Positions 36,563-36,579 of a DNA stretch of 36,579 nt are shown here, in pieces. This DNA comes from Isotricha intestinalis (lineage: Eukaryota > Ciliophora > Litostomatea > Vestibuliferida > Isotrichidae), in assembly GCA_023807065.1 (NCBI GenBank), contig JAJJLU010000028.1:1-36579 (forward strand). Reading direction: 5' to 3'. The position numbers were made by a program, and so were the translations under genes. The notes under the pieces were generated by a model. That model saw nothing but the letters and a program-made list of their open reading frames with translations, was not told the origin of the DNA and made no database searches. The stretch's first letter is position 1. Each line of letters opens with the position of its first letter.

Positions 36563-36579
36563 GGGGATTGGGGATTGGG
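36563..36579. repeat. Right telomere, (GGGGATT)n
   Basis: GGGGATTGGGGATTGGG closes the window and is the exact complement of the left-end repeat, in the orientation expected for a right telomere. Only about two and a half units are captured, versus more than six on the left. Confidence 0.93.

Noticed and set aside
1..36579. CRISPR array, insertion sequence or tRNA/rRNA gene
   Set aside because: I found no spaced direct repeats, transposase, terminal inverted repeats besides telomeres, or tRNA-like TTCGA loops.

Overview
The window looks like one complete somatic (macronuclear) ciliate chromosome. It starts with tandem CCCCAAT repeats and ends with the complementary ATTGGGG repeats, so both ends are telomeres. 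The DNA is extremely AT-rich and gene-dense. It carries 17 intact, apparently intronless protein genes plus one clear and one possible gene relic. All 17 intact genes end in TAA, and glutamine is written CAA/CAG. This excludes the TAA=Gln code of Tetrahymena, Paramecium and Oxytricha relatives. The telomere unit, standard-type code and AT bias fit a litostome/trichostome ciliate such as a rumen entodiniomorph, but that assignment is inference. DRC3 and Kintoun (DNAAF2) homologues show that the cell builds motile cilia.

Layout from left to right: a subtelomere; a coiled-coil protein with a conserved C-terminal CxxC block (324-3011, +); a Nup50-like nucleoporin with a Ran-binding domain (3235-4671, -); a short flavodoxin (4826-5308, +); a giant BspA-type leucine-rich-repeat protein with an ADP-ribosyltransferase-like middle (5365-9333, +); a synaptojanin-like inositol 5-phosphatase (9428-11629, -); a small membrane protein (11687-12358, -); a broken gene (12597-13092, -); a BET-like bromodomain/NET protein (13391-14329, -); ATG7 (14720-16486, +); the NatC subunit NAA35 (16581-18725, +); and a possible relic (18793-19053, -).

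The right half holds a NEK-type kinase (19329-21125, -) divergent from a pseudophosphatase (21243-23354, +); a type I membrane protein (23686-24432, +); an unrecognised 622-aa protein (24802-26670, +); a four-helix membrane protein (26783-27298, -); condensin subunit NCAPG (27611-31069, -); DRC3 (31203-33011, +); Kintoun/DNAAF2 (33109-34893, -); and a PP2C phosphatase (35035-36378, -). Both terminal genes are read inward from their telomeres.

There is no operon-like pathway. The content is mixed eukaryotic housekeeping: nuclear pore, chromatin, condensin, autophagy, N-terminal acetylation, phosphoinositides, cilia and signalling. The most unusual points are the three-part BspA/ART-like protein beside a bacterial-type flavodoxin, several enzyme folds with altered catalytic residues, the IFNPF motifs in the Nup50-like protein, and a gene decaying by stops and frameshifts in an otherwise tightly packed chromosome.
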